This document shows positions 6,432 to 9,600 of a DNA stretch of 9,600 nucleotides, piece after piece. The notes below the pieces were generated by a model. The model ran no database searches, was not told the DNA's origin, and saw nothing but the letters and a program-made list of their open reading frames with translations. Source of the DNA: an uncultured Bacteroidia bacterium (GTDB lineage Bacteria > Bacteroidota > Bacteroidia > Bacteroidales > CAJPTX01); contig CALHZE010000132.1 of NCBI GenBank assembly GCA_938040915.1, forward strand, positions 1 to 9,600. Reading direction: 5' to 3'. The translations under genes and the position numbers were made by a program. How positions within the stretch are numbered: the first letter of the stretch is position 1; every line of letters starts with the position of its first letter.

Positions 6432-8504
6432 ATGGATATAAGGGAGGCATCTGCACGCATCACGGCTTTGGTAGAGGAGCTAAAGAGGCTCAATGAGTGC
6501 TATTACAACGAGAACAAGGAAGAAATTCCCAACCCCGTGTATGACGCGAAAAAAAAAGAGCTGGAGAAGCTCGAAGCCGATTTTCCACAACTCCGGCGTG
6601 GCGACTCTCCCACGGGGCGCGTGGGGGTAGACCGCGATAGTTTCTTTGAGAAGCTGCCGCACCGCATCCCGATGCTTTCGCTTGACAATACCTACTCATA
6701 TGACGAGGTGCGGGAGTTTGACACGCGCATTCGCGAACAGCTCGGTTTTGCCCCCACCTACGTTTGCGAGTTAAAGTATGACGGTATGGCGCTCGCCCTT
6801 GTCTATGAAAAAGGGCATTTGCAGTATGCTGTCACGCGAGGCGATGGAGCAGAGGGCGACAACGTTACCAACAACATTTTGCAGATAACGACCATCCCAC
6901 ACGAGCTGCCGGGCGTGGACTTCGATGTTGAGGTGCGTGGCGAGGTCTATATGCTAAACTCCTATTTTGAGGAACAGGAAGCCGACCCAACTCGCAAACT
7001 CAAGCTTAAAACGCCACGTAACGCCACCTCGGGCACGGTCAAGTCTCACGACCCGAGCAAGGTCGCCGAGCGTCGGCTACAGTTCGTCGGTTACCAGTAT
7101 TACGGTACGCCGCTTGCCAAGACGCACTTTGAGACGATCGACCAGTTGCAAGCATGGGGAATCCCGACGGGGGCGCTACGAGCGCGCTGTAAAGATATCG
7201 ATGAGGTGCTCGCTACCATCGAGGCGTGGAAGACCCTCCGGCAAAGCCAAGATTATGACACCGATGGGGCTGTGGTCAAGGTTGATGACCTCGAGCTACG
7301 CGCGAAGTTGGGCGCTACGGCTCACGCGCCGCGTTGGGCAATCGCTTATAAATATCCGCCCGAGCGAAAGGAGACACGCCTTAAGAATGTGCGTTTCCAA
7401 GTCGGACGCTCAGGGATCATAACCCCTGTGGCAGAGCTAGAAACAGTAAAACTCAATCACGCCGATATTAGCAATGCGACGCTCCACAATGCCGAGCAGC
7501 TTGTTCGTTTAGACCTTCACGAACACGATATGGTGCTTATTGAGCGGGCAGGGGAGGTGATCCCTAAGATCGTGGGCGTAAACCCCTCCAAACGCGAACC
7601 TGGGGCGAAGCCTGTGACCTACCCTACGTGTTGTCCCTCGTGTGGTACGCCGTTACAACAGCGGGAGGGACAAGTTTATTACTTCTGCCCCAACCATGCG
7701 GGGTGTATGGCACAACACATTGCCCAAACCATTTATTTCGTTTCGCGCCCTGCGCTAGATATCCGTTCGGTGGCGGAGAAAAAGATAGAAGAGTGGTATC
7801 GGAATGGTTTACTCCACGCTCCACTCGACCTCTATACACTCACCCTCGAGCGTTTGGAGAGCTATAAGCGTTCCCAATTTAAGGAAAGTGACTATGACAG
7901 TGTCTTGAATGGGGAGCGTGTCTTGAAGCGACAGGCGGCCTTGAGCTTGAAGCTCTACATAGCCTCGTCTGAAAAACTTCTTGAACAAATCGCACTTTCC
8001 ACGCATCGCCCCGTGGAGGCGCTACTGGTAGGGCTTGGCGTGCCGAATCTTGGCGAGGTGCAGTCAGAGGTCTTGTTGGCACACTTTGGTTCGTTAGAGC
8101 GGCTTGCCTCAGCGACCGTGGAAGAGATGAGCGAGATTCCCGGCGTGGGCGCGATCGTCGCCGCTGACGTTTGGGACTATTTTCACTCCCCTGCAAACGA
8201 AGCTTTAATACCCCATTTACGCGCTTTAGGTTTTGACTTGACCTATCACCCCCACGTTGCTCTTTCTGATAGCCTAGAGGGGGAATTTGTCGTTGTTACG
8301 GGCAAGTTTAGCCAAGTGGGTTCGCGCCCCGAGGTCGTCAAGCGCATCAAGGAGATGGGGGCGACCGTGCAGAGCAGCATCGGGGGAACGACGACGCTCC
8401 TTATTGCGGGGGTACGCCCTAACGACAAGAAGCTGAAGCAAGCCCACGAGCGTGGCATTCGTATCCTCACCGAGGAGGAATTTTCTGACCTATTAGGCGA
8501 TTAA
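6432..8504 (+). CDS. ligA: NAD-dependent DNA ligase LigA
   Basis: Seals nicks in DNA during replication and repair using NAD. The start is the ATG at 6432 (690 residues). The frame is open back to a TTG at 6390, but that would place the promoter inside the gene. Domains in order are: the Ia NAD-binding domain (about 1-65); the adenylation domain with nucleotidyl lysine Lys115 in CELKYDGMA, the same number as in E. coli, and DTDGAVVKV; the OB fold with FQVGRSGIITPVA; and a zinc finger with Cys401, Cys404, Cys419 and Cys425, the same x2-x14-x5 spacing as E. coli. A helix-hairpin-helix domain (about 430-605) and a C-terminal BRCT domain (about 616-690) follow. It is slightly longer than usual (E. 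coli 671). The extra length lies at about residues 477-523, where the expected first hairpin motif with a GxKSA core is not recognisable. It heads a probable unit with the DUF6913-like gene and dapA. Confidence 0.96.
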   Translation: MDIREASARITALVEELKRLNECYYNENKEEIPNPVYDAKKKELEKLEADFPQLRRGDSPTGRVGVDRDSFFEKLPHRIPMLSLDNTYSYDEVREFDTRIREQLGFAPTYVCELKYDGMALALVYEKGHLQYAVTRGDGAEGDNVTNNILQITTIPHELPGVDFDVEVRGEVYMLNSYFEEQEADPTRKLKLKTPRNATSGTVKSHDPSKVAERRLQFVGYQYYGTPLAKTHFETIDQLQAWGIPTGALRARCKDIDEVLATIEAWKTLRQSQDYDTDGAVVKVDDLELRAKLGATAHAPRWAIAYKYPPERKETRLKNVRFQVGRSGIITPVAELETVKLNHADISNATLHNAEQLVRLDLHEHDMVLIERAGEVIPKIVGVNPSKREPGAKPVTYPTCCPSCGTPLQQREGQVYYFCPNHAGCMAQHIAQTIYFVSRPALDIRSVAEKKIEEWYRNGLLHAPLDLYTLTLERLESYKRSQFKESDYDSVLNGERVLKRQAALSLKLYIASSEKLLEQIALSTHRPVEALLVGLGVPNLGEVQSEVLLAHFGSLERLASATVEEMSEIPGVGAIVAADVWDYFHSPANEALIPHLRALGFDLTYHPHVALSDSLEGEFVVVTGKFSQVGSRPEVVKRIKEMGATVQSSIGGTTTLLIAGVRPNDKKLKQAHERGIRILTEEEFSDLLGD

Positions 8505-8516
8505 CCGATAACGGAC

Positions 8517-9059
8517 ATGTTTACCGGACTCAAACGTTGGTGGAGTTTCAAACGTCTCGCACATCAACCGCCTGCACGGCGCGGAGCACGGCAGTTGCGA
8601 CGCTGGTCGTCGTGTCAGTCGTTTTTGCTACTGCTAGACCCCATGGATGTGCGCGCCTCCGAACATCTGCAGCACTTCGTTGCCGAGCTCAAAAAACAGG
8701 GTAAGCGGGTCGATGTCTGTACCTATAGCGACGCGAAGGAGTTACCGGCACACCTCAAGGTGTTGAACTATATGACCATCTTCCGTCCACTGGATGTTAA
8801 CTGGTACGAACGTCCGGTTTCGGAGCGTGCTCTTTATATCTCGAATCTTGCGGCGGATCTGCTGATTGACTTTACGCACAACTCGTCGATGCCCCTCCGC
8901 TGGCTATGTCACCTTTCGCATGCAAGTGTTAAGGTCGGTTTCTATCCGAATGCTGGGGTGGCTTATGACTTCACGATAGAGGCGGGGGAGGGTTCGAGCA
9001 CACGTGAGCGGATCGAGCTCTTAAAACAGTATCTCGGCGAGGGGCTTACGGAGGCGTAG
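8517..9059 (+). CDS. DUF6913-like conserved Bacteroidota protein, function unknown
   Basis: Protein of 180 residues starting 12 bp after the ligA stop codon, so almost certainly co-transcribed with it. I recall this family from Bacteroidota genomes, often near ligA and dapA; that recollection, not a motif, underlies the name. The first 32 residues are strongly basic and rich in Trp and Arg (KRWWSFKRL, then PARRGARQLRRW). An alpha/beta-looking domain follows: FLLLLDP strand (36-42), an amphipathic helix around residues 47-60, VDVCTYSD strand, and a conserved-looking FRPLDVNWYERP. LLIDFTHNSSMPLRWLCHLSHASVKVGFYP lies at about 121-150, and a charged helix ends the protein. No signal peptide, membrane segment or obvious catalytic motif is seen. 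The basic N-terminus could contact nucleic acid or membrane lipid, but that is speculation. Confidence 0.85.
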   Translation: MFTGLKRWWSFKRLAHQPPARRGARQLRRWSSCQSFLLLLDPMDVRASEHLQHFVAELKKQGKRVDVCTYSDAKELPAHLKVLNYMTIFRPLDVNWYERPVSERALYISNLAADLLIDFTHNSSMPLRWLCHLSHASVKVGFYPNAGVAYDFTIEAGEGSSTRERIELLKQYLGEGLTEA

Positions 9060-9106
9060 TTGCCTCGCTCCTCCTACGTCCATTTCCCAAAACATCTTTT
9101 TCAACC

Positions 9107-9600
9107 ATGGATTTACAAGGTTTAGGCGTTGCACTCATTACTCCTTTTGACGCTACGGGCGCGATAGATCGGGCAGCTACTGAGCGTTTGGTGAACTATC
9201 TTTTGGCGCGGAATACCGACTTCTTCGTTGTGCTTGGTACCACGGGCGAGACGCCCACGCTTTCGCCTGAAGAACAACGAGCTTACCTCTCGCACGTGAT
9301 ACAGCTCGTGGGCGGTCGCAAACCCATCGTCGTGGGCAAGAGTTCAAACAACACGACGCGCCTTGTGGATGAGCTTCAAACTATGGACTATACGGGTGTG
9401 GACTATCTTCTTTCCGCTGTGCCTAGTTACAACAAGCCTAATCAAGAGGGGATTTACCAGCATTTCGCCGCAGTGGCTAAAGCCGCTCAACGCCCCGTCT
9501 TGCTTTACAATGTGCCGGGACGTACGGGGGTGAATATGACGGCAGCGACGACCCTCCGCCTCGCTCACGCCTTTCCAAACATTGTGGGTGTTAAGGAAGC
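9107..9600 (+). CDS. dapA: 4-hydroxy-tetrahydrodipicolinate synthase DapA, N-terminal part
   Basis: Condenses pyruvate with aspartate semialdehyde, the first committed step to diaminopimelate and lysine. The first 164 complete codons are in the window, of about 290-300 expected. The start at 9107 fits MDLQGLGVALITPF at the family N-terminus. GTTGE carries Thr45 and Thr46. YNVPGRTG carries the catalytic Tyr134, and the Schiff-base Lys163 is in the last visible segment, GVKEA. PSYNKPNQEG holds Tyr108, which aligns with the E. coli triad residue Tyr107, while the preceding residue is Ser107 where E. coli has Tyr106. Positions that form the E. coli lysine-feedback site (Ser48, Ala49, His53) are Thr, Pro and Pro here, so inhibition by lysine may be weak; this is inferred from alignment by eye. 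A 47-bp gap with no clear promoter separates it from the DUF6913-like gene. Confidence 0.95.
   Translation, partial: MDLQGLGVALITPFDATGAIDRAATERLVNYLLARNTDFFVVLGTTGETPTLSPEEQRAYLSHVIQLVGGRKPIVVGKSSNNTTRLVDELQTMDYTGVDYLLSAVPSYNKPNQEGIYQHFAAVAKAAQRPVLLYNVPGRTGVNMTAATTLRLAHAFPNIVGVKE

Noticed and set aside
6967..7422. 151-codon plus-strand open frame inside ligA
   Set aside because: It is an out-of-frame reading of the ligase; the Arg/Ser-rich composition is typical of a shadow frame.
9060..9106. Possible separate promoter for dapA
   Set aside because: The 47-bp gap is T- and C-rich but has no TAnnTTTG element and no paired -33 element. Co-transcription with the preceding gene is simpler.
1..9600. 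CRISPR array, tRNA, rRNA, insertion sequence or toxin-antitoxin pair
   Set aside because: No regularly spaced direct repeats, cloverleaf, rRNA segment or transposase reading frame was seen, and nearly all the DNA is covered by identified genes.

Overview
The window reads as a compact, all plus-strand stretch of a Bacteroidota chromosome, most likely order Bacteroidales and near Porphyromonas. The grounds are: two copies of the Bacteroidota-type -7 promoter element (TAnnTTTG, both inside an identical 11-mer CTATCTTTGCC); mostly absent Shine-Dalgarno sequences; an AAA-ATPase/DUF1703 gene of a type abundant in this phylum; a DUF6913-like gene between ligA and dapA; and a phosphorylase of the bacterial alpha-glucan type. 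The genus is an inference from gene content and moderate GC, not from a marker gene.

Layout. 1-1566: C-terminal part of an alpha-glucan phosphorylase, entering from the left. Close behind it come miaB (tRNA 2-methylthio-N6-isopentenyladenosine synthesis) and a Nit2/YafV-type omega-amidase. The last two overlap by 4 bp, so the three probably share a transcript. 3684-4543: a promoter directly after the amidase stop codon, a membrane-anchored DUF4412-like protein, and a good rho-independent terminator. 4575-6387: a stand-alone AAA-ATPase-like/PD-(D/E)XK protein with a weak promoter, an unusually good Shine-Dalgarno, and two GC-rich hairpins after it. 6383-9600: a promoter, then ligA (NAD-dependent DNA ligase), a DUF6913-like gene and the first 164 codons of dapA (lysine/diaminopimelate pathway).

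Most genes are housekeeping: glycogen turnover, tRNA modification, metabolite repair, DNA joining and lysine/peptidoglycan precursor synthesis. The one accessory-looking unit is the AAA-ATPase/DUF1703 gene, which is bounded on both sides by terminator-like hairpins. I see no CRISPR array, tRNA, rRNA, insertion sequence or toxin-antitoxin pair, and no clear sign of an undescribed multi-gene system. The points most worth a second look are the atypical helix-hairpin-helix region of LigA, the terminator/promoter overlap before ligA, the AAA/DUF1703 cassette, and the replaced lysine-feedback residues in DapA. No gap between genes exceeds about 160 bases.
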